Source: Bradyrhizobium sp. CB82
Lineage (GTDB): Bacteria; Pseudomonadota; Alphaproteobacteria; Rhizobiales; Xanthobacteraceae
DNA: 64,000 nt
Reading direction: 5' to 3'
Assembly: GCF_029714405.1 (NCBI RefSeq)
Contig: NZ_CP121650.1
Coordinates: 1 to 64,000, forward strand
Position 1 is the first letter of the stretch, and every line of letters begins with the position of its first letter. The notes beneath the pieces were generated by a model, which made no database searches, was not told where the DNA came from, and worked only from the letters and a program-made list of their open reading frames with translations. Shown here piece by piece: positions 1-11,452 of this stretch. The translations under genes and the position numbers were made by a program.

Positions 1-1419
1 ATGACATCGGAACAGGATCGCTGGTCACGCGTGAAGGGTCGGCTACGCACGAGCGTTGGCGAGGACGTCTACACGAGCTGGTTCGCACGGATGGATCTCG
101 AAGGAGTGCAGGATGAGAGCGTGCGGCTTTCGGTTCCCACCCGCTTCCTGAAGAGCTGGATTCAGGCCCACTATGCCGAGCGCGTGCTCTCCTGTTGGCA
201 GGCCGAGATGCCGGAAGTGCATCGTATCGACCTCACCGTGCGCACCGCTGTGCGCCCGACCATTGCGCTCAAGGAAACGCCGGCGCCAATCGAGGCCAAG
301 CGCATGGACGGCCGCCCGTCGGCCGAGCTGCGCGCGACCGCGACGGCGCCGGTCTCCGCCAGCCATGACGCGCTCGGCGGCTCGCCGCTCGATCCGCGCC
401 TGACCTTTGCCAGCTTCGTGGTCGGCCGCGCCAATACGCTGGCGCATGCGGCGGCACGCCAGGTCGCCGAAGGACGTCGCGGCGATCCCGTGATGTTCAA
501 TCCGCTCTACATCCATGCCGGTGTTGGCCTCGGCAAGACGCACCTGCTGCAGGCGGTGACCTGGGCCGGCAATTCCGGCAGCGAGCGCAAGGTGCTCTAT
601 CTCACCGCGGAAAAATTCATGTACGGCTTCGTCGCCGCGCTGAAGACGCAGACGGCGCTCGCCTTCAAGGAAGCGCTGCGCGGCATCGACGTGCTGGTCA
701 TCGACGACCTCCAGTTCCTCCAGGGCAAGTCGACGCAGGCCGAGTTCTGCCACACGCTGAATGCGCTGATCGATGCCGGACGCCAGGTCGTGATAGCGGC
801 CGACCGCCCGCCGTCCGACCTCGAGAGCTTGGATGATCGCGTCCGCTCGCGGCTCGCCGGCGGGCTCGTGGTCGAGATGGGATCGCTTGGGGAGGATTTG
901 CGGCTTGGCATTCTCAAGTCGCGCGTCGCAGCCGCCCGCGCCCATCATGCAAGCTTCGATGTACCCGAGGAGGTGCTGAACTATCTGGCGCGCACCATCA
1001 CCCATAACGGCAGGGATCTCGAGGGCTCGATCAACCGGCTGCTTGCTCACTCGAAGCTGAACAACCAGCCGGTGACGCTGGAAATGGCCGAGCGCGAGGT
1101 GCGCGACCTGATCCGGCCGCAGGAGCCCAAGCGCATCAAGATCGAGGACATCCAGCGCGTGGTGGCGCGGCAGTATAATGTCAGCCGGTCCGACCTCTTG
1201 TCCTCGCGCCGTACCGCCAACGTGGTCCGGCCGCGGCAGGTCGCGATGTACCTCGCCAAGACGCTGACCCTGCGCTCGCTGCCTGAGATCGGCCGCCGCT
1301 TCGGCGGACGCGATCACACCACGGTGCTGCATGCCGTGCGCAAAATCGAGGCACTGGTCAGCAAGGATGCGGCGCTGTCCGAAGAGGTCGAATCCTTGAA
1401 GCGCCAGCTTCAGGAATAA
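1..1419 (+). CDS. dnaA: Chromosomal replication initiator DnaA
   Basis: DnaA binds origin DnaA boxes as an ATP-bound oligomer, melts the duplex and helps load the replicative helicase. The 472-residue product has all four domains: an N-terminal helicase-interaction domain (about 1-90), a variable linker, an AAA+ core with Walker A GVGLGKTH (about 173-180) and Walker [10 protein letters not shown] (about 231-239), and a C-terminal DnaA-box-binding domain with the signature [11 protein letters not shown] (about 434-444). The length is normal for Hyphomicrobiales. The start is the first base of the window, so its promoter and ribosome binding site cannot be seen. dnaN follows on the same strand after 241 bases. 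Identity is certain. Confidence 0.98.
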   Translation: MTSEQDRWSRVKGRLRTSVGEDVYTSWFARMDLEGVQDESVRLSVPTRFLKSWIQAHYAERVLSCWQAEMPEVHRIDLTVRTAVRPTIALKETPAPIEAKRMDGRPSAELRATATAPVSASHDALGGSPLDPRLTFASFVVGRANTLAHAAARQVAEGRRGDPVMFNPLYIHAGVGLGKTHLLQAVTWAGNSGSERKVLYLTAEKFMYGFVAALKTQTALAFKEALRGIDVLVIDDLQFLQGKSTQAEFCHTLNALIDAGRQVVIAADRPPSDLESLDDRVRSRLAGGLVVEMGSLGEDLRLGILKSRVAAARAHHASFDVPEEVLNYLARTITHNGRDLEGSINRLLAHSKLNNQPVTLEMAEREVRDLIRPQEPKRIKIEDIQRVVARQYNVSRSDLLSSRRTANVVRPRQVAMYLAKTLTLRSLPEIGRRFGGRDHTTVLHAVRKIEALVSKDAALSEEVESLKRQLQE

Positions 1420-1660
1420 ACCCCTAAGGCCGTTCCGGCCTGCCATTGATCGTCCCGGCTTGGCCGCCGGGGCGAGATGTAAATCGTGGGGAACAGCACC
1501 CCAATCCCTTGAATCGGATGGCTTTACGCGCCACCTTGCGCGACCCTGACGGCTTTGATCATATCGGCTGGATGATCCGGCTTTGTCGGGTTTCTTCCGT
1601 GCCGCGGCGCCGTTTTCGGCCGCCCGGCTTTTCCATCCTGGGGATCGGGCGGGTAGTGCA

Positions 1661-2779
1661 ATGAAGGTTACGGTCGAACGCGCGCAACTCCTGAAATCGC
1701 TGGGCCACGTCCACCGCGTGGTCGAGCGCCGCAACACGATCCCGATCCTCGGCAACGTGCTGGTGCGCGCAGAGGGCGCCAAATTGTCGCTGAAGGCGAC
1801 CGACCTCGACCTCGAGGTCACGGAGACGCTCGCCGCGGAAACCGCGACTGCCGGTTCCACGACCGTGCCGGCGCACATGTTCTACGACATCGTGCGCAAG
1901 CTGCCCGACGGCTCGCAGATCGTGCTGGAAGGCGACGGCGACCGCTCGGTGCTGGCTATTCGCGCCGGCCGCTCGCGCTTCACGCTCCAGACGCTGCCGG
2001 AGAACGATTTTCCCGATCTTGCGGCCGGCGACATGTCGCATTCCTTCAATCTTGCCGCCAAGGACGTGAAGCGGCTGATCGACCGCACCCAATTCGCGAT
2101 CTCGACCGAGGAGACGCGCTACTATCTCAACGGCATCTATCTGCATGCCGCAGGCTCGGCCAAAGCCGCGACCTTGCGCGGCGTCGCCACCGACGGCCAC
2201 CGCCTCGCCCAGCTCGATCTCGTCCAACCCAAGGGCGCTGCCGGCATGCCCGGCGTGATCGTGCCGCGCAAGACCGTCGGCGAGGTGCAGCGCCTGATCG
2301 AGGACAGCGAGGCCGAAGTCACGATCGAGCTGTCGCAGGCCAAGATCCGCTTCACCATCGGCAATGTGGTGCTGACCTCGAAACTGATCGACGGCACCTT
2401 CCCCGATTACGGCCGCGTCATCCCGCAGAACAACGACAAGGAGCTGGTCGTCGACAAGAAGGACTTCGAGGCCGCGGTGGACCGCGTCTCGACCATCTCC
2501 AGCGAACGCGGCCGCGCAGTGAAACTGTCGCTCTCCGCCGGCAAGCTGGTGCTGTCGGTGACCAATCCGGATTCCGGCAGCGCGACCGAAGAGCTCGAGG
2601 TCGAATACGCCTCCGACGCGCTCGATATCGGCTTCAACTCCCGCTATCTGCTCGACATCGCCGCCCAGATCGAAGGCGAGGTCGCAACCCTCAAGCTTGC
2701 CGATCCGGGTTCACCGACCCTCGTCCAGGACCGCGACGACAAGAGCGCGCTGTACGTGCTGATGCCGATGCGGGTGTGA
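1661..2779 (+). CDS. dnaN: DNA polymerase III beta sliding clamp
   Basis: The beta clamp is a ring-shaped homodimer that tethers DNA polymerase III and other clamp-binding proteins to DNA. The 372-residue product starts MKVTVERAQLLKSLGHV, shows the three-fold clamp repeat across its length and ends in YVLMPMRV, the usual hydrophobic C-terminal motif. The reading frame stays open upstream to 1583, but those 26 residues are proline/phenylalanine rich and unlike known clamps, so the ATG at 1661 is chosen. It sits in the classic dnaA-dnaN-recF-gyrB order. The dnaA-dnaN gap holds a small hairpin (1427-1441) without a T tract, so the two genes may or may not be co-transcribed. Confidence 0.97.
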   Translation: MKVTVERAQLLKSLGHVHRVVERRNTIPILGNVLVRAEGAKLSLKATDLDLEVTETLAAETATAGSTTVPAHMFYDIVRKLPDGSQIVLEGDGDRSVLAIRAGRSRFTLQTLPENDFPDLAAGDMSHSFNLAAKDVKRLIDRTQFAISTEETRYYLNGIYLHAAGSAKAATLRGVATDGHRLAQLDLVQPKGAAGMPGVIVPRKTVGEVQRLIEDSEAEVTIELSQAKIRFTIGNVVLTSKLIDGTFPDYGRVIPQNNDKELVVDKKDFEAAVDRVSTISSERGRAVKLSLSAGKLVLSVTNPDSGSATEELEVEYASDALDIGFNSRYLLDIAAQIEGEVATLKLADPGSPTLVQDRDDKSALYVLMPMRV

Positions 2780-2840
2780 GGGGCGTGCTCCCTCCGTCGC
2801 ATACACTGCTTCTGATACCTGACGCGATGCCCGTTGCTGT

Positions 2841-2950
2841 GCCCTCTCCCCTTGCGGGAGAGGGCAGCTCCGCTATTGACCAAGCCCTCACTCGGGTGAG
2901 GGGTCCTCTTGCGGCACATTCCATGCGGAGACAACCCCTCGGGGAGAGGG
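2841..2950. repeat. Intergenic palindromic repeat, GC-rich (class A)
   Basis: A cluster of hairpins follows dnaN. The first has a perfect 10-bp stem (2841-2850 with 2856-2865, GCCCTCTCCC). It is followed by CCCTCA/TGAGGG arms near 2885-2902 and a CCCTCGGGGAGAGGG block near 2936-2950. The same word set (CCCTCTCC, CCCTCACCC, GGGGTGAGGG) returns at 3357-3415 and 14062-14180, which marks an interspersed family. It resembles the short palindromic elements scattered between genes in rhizobial chromosomes. It does not encode a protein. Confidence 0.7.
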
Positions 2951-2988
2951 AAAGCACCGCGCCCCAACGGCGTTCAGAATGAACACCG

Positions 2989-3353
2989 ATGCCGCAAGAT
3001 CCGCACCATCGGCCGACAGCCAAGCATCTTCGCCAGTTCGCGAAAAACATGCGGCACAAGCCAACGGATGCGGAGGCGGCTATGTGGCGCTTGCTGAGGG
3101 ATCGCCGGCTATCGGCCTACAAATTTCGCCGGCAGGTCCCGTTCGAGAACTACATCCTCGACTTCGTCTGCTTCGAGAACGTCTTGTGATCGAGATTGAC
3201 GGAAGTCAGCGCGCAGAATCGCGGCGTGACGCAGTTCGGGATGCCGCACTTTCCGCGAAGGGTTTCTCGATGGCGCGTTACTGGAACAATGACGTGTTAC
3301 AGCAGCCCGCCTCGGTATTTGAGGATATCCTTGCAAAGCTTGCCGAGCGGTAA
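2989..3353 (+). pseudogene. DUF559 (Vsr-like endonuclease fold) gene, frameshifted
   Basis: The first reading frame (from ATG 2989) gives the N-terminal part of a DUF559 protein: ...MRHKPTDAEAAMWRLLRD, then FRRQVPFENYILDFVCFEN, stopping at 3187-3189. The next frame continues the family without a gap: LVIEIDGSQRAESRRDA, then GFSMARYWNNDVL, ending at 3353. The break falls at about 3179-3185. Intact family members usually read CFE(K/N)RLVIE there, so one lost base explains it. DUF559 proteins resemble very-short-patch repair endonucleases, and the D...EIDG...Q core is split across the two frames. The gene lies between palindromic repeats on both sides. A sequencing error would restore an intact gene of about 121 residues. 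Confidence 0.8.
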
Positions 3354-3356
3354 GAT

Positions 3357-3415
3357 ACCCCTCACCCGTCGTCTCACTTCGTGAGGCGCCACCCTCCCCA
3401 CAAGGGGGAGGGTAA
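3357..3415. repeat. Intergenic palindromic repeat (class A, second copy)
   Basis: This short block between the DUF559 remnant and recF holds CCCTCACCCG, then a hairpin with arms CCTCAC/GTGAGG-like around TTC (about 3372-3385), then CCCTCCCC ACAA GGGGGAGGG (about 3392-3411). It shares its words with the copy at 2841-2950, but in a different arrangement. The two copies flank the DUF559 reading frames. recF begins 12 bases after it. Confidence 0.65.
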
Positions 3416-3426
3416 GAGAACCTCGC

Positions 3427-4563
3427 ATGACCCCTTCCCGCATTCATCGCCTGACGCTGACGCAGTTTCGCAATTACCGGGCGGCGGGGCTTGAGACGGC
3501 GGCTGACATGGTGGCGCTGGTCGGACCCAACGGGGCGGGCAAGACCAATTGCATCGAGGCGATCTCGTTTCTGTCGCCAGGCCGCGGCTTGCGGCGGGCC
3601 ACGCTGGAAGACGTCGCCGACAATCAGGGCGACGGCTCCTGGGCGGTCTCCGCGCAGGTCGAGGGCGCGCTCGGCCTTGCCACGCTCGGCACCGGCATCG
3701 ATGCGCCGCGCGCCGACGGCGCGGTGAGCCGGCGCTGCCGCATCGACCGCGAGCCGGTCAATTCGGCGAGCGCCTTCGGCGACCACATCCGCATGGTGTG
3801 GCTGACGCCGGCGATGGACGGGCTGTTCATGGGTGCAGCCTCCGAGCGGCGGCGCTTCTTCGACCGCCTGGTGCTCGCAATCGACAGTGAGCACTCCAGC
3901 CGCATCTCCGCACTTGAACGGTCCTTGCGCTCGCGCAACCGGCTGCTCGAAGTGCGCAATTATGACGACCATTGGTGCGACGCGATCGAGCGTGAGACCG
4001 CGGAGCTTGCGGTCGCGGTCGCAGCGACGCGCGGCCAGACCGCGGCAAAGCTCACCGAGATGCTCAATGCCCGCGCGCAATCCTCCGCCTTCCCGTCGGC
4101 TAGAATCGCGCTCGACGGCTGGATGGAAAACGCGCTGCTCAGCGAGCCCGCGACCCCCGTCGAGGACCGCTATCGCCAGATCCTGCGCGACAACCGTCCG
4201 CGCGATGCGATCGCCGGGCGCACCACCGACGGACCGCATCTGACCGATCTCCAGGTGGTCTATGCGCCAAAGGGAATGCCGGCGCGTGATGCCTCGACCG
4301 GCGAGCAGAAGGCACTGCTGATCGGGCTCGTGCTGGCGCATGCGACGCTGGTCGCCGAGATGACTGGCATCGTGCCGCTGCTGCTGCTCGACGAAGTGGT
4401 TGCGCATCTCGATCCGAACCGCCGCACCGCGTTGTTCGACGAGCTCGCAAAGCTCGGCGCGCAGGTCTGGCTGACCGGCGCGGATCCAGCTGCGTTTGCC
4501 GGGATCGGCCCTTCCGGCCAGGTTTTCGATGTCGAGAACGGGCGGGTCACGGCGCGCCGGTAG
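3427..4563 (+). CDS. recF: DNA replication and repair protein RecF
   Basis: RecF is an SMC-like ATPase that helps load RecA at single-strand gaps during replication-fork repair. The 378-residue product has the family features in order: an N-terminal KIxRLTLTQFRNY-type start, Walker A GPNGAGKTN (about 36-44), the RecF-type middle region, the ABC signature-like DASTGEQKALL (about 288-298) and Walker B LLLLDEVVAHLD (about 317-328). The length is usual for alphaproteobacteria. The ATG at 3427 is preferred because homology begins immediately. It lies between dnaN and gyrB, its normal place, but is separated from dnaN by the repeat/DUF559 insertion. Confidence 0.96.
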   Translation: MTPSRIHRLTLTQFRNYRAAGLETAADMVALVGPNGAGKTNCIEAISFLSPGRGLRRATLEDVADNQGDGSWAVSAQVEGALGLATLGTGIDAPRADGAVSRRCRIDREPVNSASAFGDHIRMVWLTPAMDGLFMGAASERRRFFDRLVLAIDSEHSSRISALERSLRSRNRLLEVRNYDDHWCDAIERETAELAVAVAATRGQTAAKLTEMLNARAQSSAFPSARIALDGWMENALLSEPATPVEDRYRQILRDNRPRDAIAGRTTDGPHLTDLQVVYAPKGMPARDASTGEQKALLIGLVLAHATLVAEMTGIVPLLLLDEVVAHLDPNRRTALFDELAKLGAQVWLTGADPAAFAGIGPSGQVFDVENGRVTARR

Positions 4564-7483
<2,920 letters not shown>

Positions 7484-7500
7484 ACAACGGGAGCAAGGCA

Positions 7501-8796
7501 GTGGCGCCCATCCAATATATCGTCGAGGGCGGTCACCGGCTCTCGGGCTCGATCGAGCCGTCCGGCAACAAGAACTCGGCGCTGCCGATCATCGCGGCGG
7601 CCCTGCTCACCGAACACCCGGTGACGCTCCAGAACGTGCCGCGCATCCGCGACACCGAAACACTGGTCGAGCTGATCCGCTCGGTCGGCGCGTCGGCCGA
7701 ATGGCGCGAGCGCAACACGCTTCTCATTCACGCCAAGAGCATCCGCGCCGCCGATCTCGATCCCGAGCTCTGCGTCCGCATCCGCGCCTCGATCCTGCTC
7801 GCAGGTCCCCTGCTCGCCCGTTGCGGCGAGGTGATGCTGCCGCCGCCCGGCGGCGACGTCATCGGCCGGCGCAGGCTCGACACGCATGTGCTGGCGCTTG
7901 AGCAGCTCGGCGCCAGGGTCACTGCGACCGACCGGCTGGAATTCCGCGCGCCAAAACTGACCGGCGCCGACGTGTTCCTGGACGAGCCGAGCGTCACCGC
8001 GACCGAGAACGCACTGGTTGCGGCGGTGGCTGCCGACGGCGTCACCCATTTGCGCAATGCCGCCTCCGAACCGCATGTGCAGGACCTCGCCAATTTCCTG
8101 GTCGCGCTCGGCGCGAAGATCGAGGGCATCGGCACCAACACCATGATCGTGCATGGCCAGGCGACGCTGGGCTCGGCGACCTATGCGATCCAGCCCGACC
8201 ATATCGAGGTCGGGTCATTGATCGGGCTTGCCGCCGTGACGCGCTCGCCTTTGCGCATCGTCCGCGCCGGTGTCGAGCATTTGCGCTCGATCCGCATGGG
8301 CTTCGAGCGGCTCGGCATCGTCTGCCGCGTCGAAGGCGACGATCTGATCGTGCCGTCCAACCAGACGCTGAAGATCCAGGACGACTTCGGCGGCCACGTG
8401 CCGAAACTGGAGGATCAGCCCTGGCCGGCTTTCCCGGCCGATCTGATGTCGATCGCCATCGTCACCGCCACGCAATGCGAAGGCGTGATCCTGATGTTCG
8501 AGAAGATGTTCGAATCCCGGATGTTCTTCGTCGACAAGCTGATCGCAATGGGCGCGCGCATCGTGCTGTGCGATCCTCATCGCGCCATCATCGCCGGGCC
8601 GAGCCGCCTGCGCGGCGCCTCGATGATCTCGCCCGACATCCGCGCCGGCATGGCCATGCTGCTCGCCGCCGTCTGCGCCGAGGGTACCTCGACGATCAAC
8701 AATGCCGACCAGATCGAGCGCGGCTATGAGCGCATCGATGAGCGGCTGAACGCGCTCGGCGCCAAGATCAAGCGCATGCCGGAACGGAAGAGCTGA
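7501..8796 (+). CDS. murA: UDP-N-acetylglucosamine 1-carboxyvinyltransferase (MurA family), Asp in place of catalytic Cys
   Basis: MurA transfers enolpyruvate from PEP to UDP-GlcNAc in the first committed step of peptidoglycan synthesis, in the cytoplasm. The 431-residue product has the EPSP-synthase-like double fold, with the SGNKNSALPI substrate-binding motif near residue 21 and TENALVAAV near 165. The PEP-site loop, usually PGGC, reads PGGDVIGRR, so the residue matching E. coli Cys115 is Asp119. In other bacteria this change gives an active, fosfomycin-insensitive enzyme. The GTG at 7501 is chosen because gyrB ends at 7483 and GGGAGC lies about eight bases upstream; the longer open frame upstream overlaps gyrB and is spurious. 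A second, Cys-type paralogue elsewhere is possible. Confidence 0.92.
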   Translation: MAPIQYIVEGGHRLSGSIEPSGNKNSALPIIAAALLTEHPVTLQNVPRIRDTETLVELIRSVGASAEWRERNTLLIHAKSIRAADLDPELCVRIRASILLAGPLLARCGEVMLPPPGGDVIGRRRLDTHVLALEQLGARVTATDRLEFRAPKLTGADVFLDEPSVTATENALVAAVAADGVTHLRNAASEPHVQDLANFLVALGAKIEGIGTNTMIVHGQATLGSATYAIQPDHIEVGSLIGLAAVTRSPLRIVRAGVEHLRSIRMGFERLGIVCRVEGDDLIVPSNQTLKIQDDFGGHVPKLEDQPWPAFPADLMSIAIVTATQCEGVILMFEKMFESRMFFVDKLIAMGARIVLCDPHRAIIAGPSRLRGASMISPDIRAGMAMLLAAVCAEGTSTINNADQIERGYERIDERLNALGAKIKRMPERKS

Positions 8797-8966
8797 GGCG
8801 ACGGTTCTCCCGCCCGCTGTCCGTCTGAAAATGATCTCGGGCCCCGGACGCATGTTCACGATTTCTGGGTCCCGGCTCCGCGCCGCAGCGTTTGCACGCT
8901 GCAGCGCGTTCGGGACACGAAAACGGCGGCCATGTTTTGGACGTGCCGAGATGCTACGCTTCGAAG

Positions 8967-10355
8967 ATGCTCGAAGCCGTCCGTCGCCCGTCGCAGCAGC
9001 TCGCCGCGCCCAACCACCTCGCCGATGAATTCGGCGAGACGCTGCGGCTGGCCGTGCCGATGATGCTGACCCAGCTCGGGCAGATCGCGATGATGACGAC
9101 CGATCTCGCGCTGATCGGCCGGCTCGGCGAGGACGCGGTGGCCGCCGCGGCGCTGGCGCACACCGTCTACTTCATCAGCTTCACCTTCGGCCTTGGCCTG
9201 GTCGCCGCGGTGGCGCCGCTGGCGGCGCAGGCCTTTGGCGCAGGCGACGTCAGGCGCATCCGGCGCTCCCTTCGCGTCGGGCTGTGGGTGGCGCTGTTGA
9301 TCTCGCTGCCGATGATGGCCTCGCCGCTCTATGGGGAAGAGATCCTGCTGGCGCTCGGACAGACACCGCATTCGGCCGCACTCGCGCAACGCTATCTGTT
9401 CGGGCTCGCCTGGGGCATCGCACCGGCGCTCGGCTTCATTGCGCTGCGCGGGTTCATGGGCGCGGTGAACCGGCCGCAACCGCCGCTGTGGATCACCTTT
9501 GCCGCGATCCCCGCCAATGCGGTGCTGGTCTATCTGCTCATCCACGGCCTGTTCGGCCTGCCGCAGCTCGGCCTGCTCGGCGCGGGGTTCGCGACCACGC
9601 TGGTCAACTTCGGCACGTTCTTCGCCGCGCTGGCCATTGCCGCGTTCCGCAAGCCATTTTCGGACTATCATCCGCTGGTCCGTCTCTGGCGGATCGACGG
9701 GCCCTTGATGCGCGAGCTGCTCATGATCGGCGCGCCGATCTCGTTTGCGCTGTTGATGGAATACGGCATGTTCTCCTCGGCCGCGCTTCTGATGGGGCTG
9801 ATCAGCACCACGGCGCTTGCCGCCCACCAGGTCGCGCTCCAGGTCACCGCCGTCCTGTTCATGATCCCGCTCGGCATCGGCATGGCGGCGACGGTGCGGG
9901 TCGGACACGCCTTCGGCCGCAACGAGCCGACCGCGGTGAAGCGCGCGGGCCTCGTCGCAACGCTGCTCGGAATTGCGCTCGTCGCGGCGCTAACGCTGGC
10001 CATCATGATCGGACGATATGCGCTGGCGCGGCTGTTCTTCGGCGGTGGCGAGACGAGCTCGGAGACCATCGAGCTGACCGCGACTCTCTTGCTGGTCGGT
10101 TCGACCTTCTTCATCGCCGACGGTCTCCAGACCATCATGGGCGGGGCGCTACGTGGCCTCAACGACACCAGAATGACGCTGGTGTTCGCCTTCATCGGCT
10201 ATTGGTGCGTCGGCTTCCCGACGGCCTGGCTGCTCGCCTTCAACTTCCATCTCGGCGCGGTCGGCGTCTGGATCGGGCTGTCGCTCGGGACCTTCGTCTA
10301 CGCCACCCTTCTGATCTTGCGCTTCCAGCGGCTGACGCGCAGATTGGGGGTATGA
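8967..10355 (+). CDS. MATE family multidrug/cation efflux transporter
   Basis: This is a polytopic inner-membrane antiporter of the MATE (NorM/DinF) type that exports organic cations using a sodium or proton gradient. The 462-residue product shows about 12 hydrophobic segments in two similar halves. The first half starts ETLRLAVPMMLTQLGQIAMM followed by TDLALIGRLG, and the second carries the matching PISFALLMEYGMFSSA segment. The ATG at 8967 is preferred over an upstream in-frame start at 8892 because the family homology begins a few residues later. Its stop overlaps the next start (ATGA at 10352-10355). The substrate cannot be told from sequence. Confidence 0.9.
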   Translation: MLEAVRRPSQQLAAPNHLADEFGETLRLAVPMMLTQLGQIAMMTTDLALIGRLGEDAVAAAALAHTVYFISFTFGLGLVAAVAPLAAQAFGAGDVRRIRRSLRVGLWVALLISLPMMASPLYGEEILLALGQTPHSAALAQRYLFGLAWGIAPALGFIALRGFMGAVNRPQPPLWITFAAIPANAVLVYLLIHGLFGLPQLGLLGAGFATTLVNFGTFFAALAIAAFRKPFSDYHPLVRLWRIDGPLMRELLMIGAPISFALLMEYGMFSSAALLMGLISTTALAAHQVALQVTAVLFMIPLGIGMAATVRVGHAFGRNEPTAVKRAGLVATLLGIALVAALTLAIMIGRYALARLFFGGGETSSETIELTATLLLVGSTFFIADGLQTIMGGALRGLNDTRMTLVFAFIGYWCVGFPTAWLLAFNFHLGAVGVWIGLSLGTFVYATLLILRFQRLTRRLGV

Positions 10356-10693
10356 CGCCCGTCCGCGAAGTCACCCCCGAGGTCGATGCAGACGCACTGC
10401 TAGCCGGCGCGCAGTTCGTCGATGCCCATCGCGTCGCGATCGGCGGCATCGTGGTCGATGTGGCCGGCGGCCCAACGCTTTCTCCGCAAGGTAACGCTCA
10501 ACGCCCGCCGCGCATCGCCGTTCCCGTCGCGCTTCATCGGCGTCGCTGCGACTGGTCGCGTCAGAAGGTGACCTCGACCACGCTCGTACGAACCCACAAT
10601 CTGCTGGGCCGCCTTTATCTCGCGCTGATCATGCCGTTCCACAAGCTGGTCGTGCGCGGTATGATGCGACGGATCGCGGAGGCAGTCCGATGA
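10352..10693 (+). pseudogene. DUF2867-like protein, internally deleted or degraded
   Basis: This 113-residue frame overlaps the MATE stop by four bases (ATGA) and the next gene in the same way. Both ends look like a DUF2867 protein: the start has LLAGAQFVDAHRVAIGG, and the end has QKVTSTTLVRTHNLLGR followed by LYLALIMPFHKLVVRG. The middle (about residues 38-68) is arginine/proline rich and unlike the family, which normally has about 50 or more extra residues including an APFGLK-type block. I infer an internal deletion and probable frame disturbance, leaving a remnant that still bridges its neighbours translationally. It could also be a short diverged but functional homologue. Its function is unknown. 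Confidence 0.55.
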
Positions 10694-11340
10694 CCCTCTC
10701 AGTCGACCTGTTCTTTTCCTTCCGCAGCCCCTACAGCTATCTGGCACTGCCGAGAACGCTGAAACTCGTCGAGGAGTATGATCTCGCGGTGAACCTGCGG
10801 CCGGTCTACCCGCTGGCCGTGCGCGTGCCCGGCTTCTTCAAGAGAACCAACCGGCAGTTCATCCCTTATGCCATGCTCGATTCCAGCCGGGTCGCACAGC
10901 GCGAGAACATTCCGTTCCGCTTTCCCCGTCCCGATCCGATCGTGCAGGACAAGACCACACTGGAGGTCGCTGCGGAGCAACCCTACATCCACCGCCTCAC
11001 CCGGCTTGGCGCCCTGGCGCAACTCGAAGGCCGCGCGCTCGAGTTTACTTACGCGATCGCGGGCGTGCTGTGGGACGGCTCGGTCGCGCGCTGGAACGAA
11101 GGCGACCATCTGGCGCGCGCCGCCGAAAAAGCCGGCTTCGATCTCGCCGCGATGGATGCCGCTGTCAGCGCCGACCCCGACCGCTACGAGCAGGTCATCG
11201 CCGCGAACGAAAAGGATCACGCGGCCTCCGGCCATTGGGGCGTGCCGACCTTCGTGTTCGAGAAGGAGCCGTTCTTCGGCCAGGACCGTATCGATCTGTT
11301 GGTCTGGCGCATGCAAAGCAAGGGCTTGAGGCGGCGTTAG
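10690..11340 (+). CDS. DsbA-fold 2-hydroxychromene-2-carboxylate isomerase-like protein
   Basis: The 216-residue product is a thioredoxin-fold protein of the DsbA/kappa-GST group. Characterised relatives isomerise 2-hydroxychromene-2-carboxylate in naphthalene breakdown, using glutathione as cofactor. It begins with VDLFFSFRSPYSYLAL; the SPYS turn replaces the CXXC of true disulfide oxidases, so it is not an oxidoreductase of the DsbA type. WGVPTFVF near residue 181 supplies the cis-proline loop, and FGQDRIDLL closes the domain. It overlaps the upstream frame by ATGA and forms a unit with the MATE gene. No other aromatic-degradation genes are adjacent, so the physiological substrate is open. 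Confidence 0.8.
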   Translation: MTLSVDLFFSFRSPYSYLALPRTLKLVEEYDLAVNLRPVYPLAVRVPGFFKRTNRQFIPYAMLDSSRVAQRENIPFRFPRPDPIVQDKTTLEVAAEQPYIHRLTRLGALAQLEGRALEFTYAIAGVLWDGSVARWNEGDHLARAAEKAGFDLAAMDAAVSADPDRYEQVIAANEKDHAASGHWGVPTFVFEKEPFFGQDRIDLLVWRMQSKGLRRR

Positions 11341-11452
11341 TCTAGGGCGTATCCTGATCCTTCGGCTTGAAGGGTTTAAGCGATCAACCGGTTTACTGAT
11401 GCTTGGACCGAGCGTCGGGCTATCATTTCTGATACCTAATGTCCGCCATGGC

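Noticed and set aside
1427..1660. Possible replication origin in the dnaA-dnaN gap
   Set aside because: No TTATCCACA-type DnaA boxes or AT-rich unwinding stretch were found; the gap is GC-rich. In alphaproteobacteria the origin is often away from dnaA.
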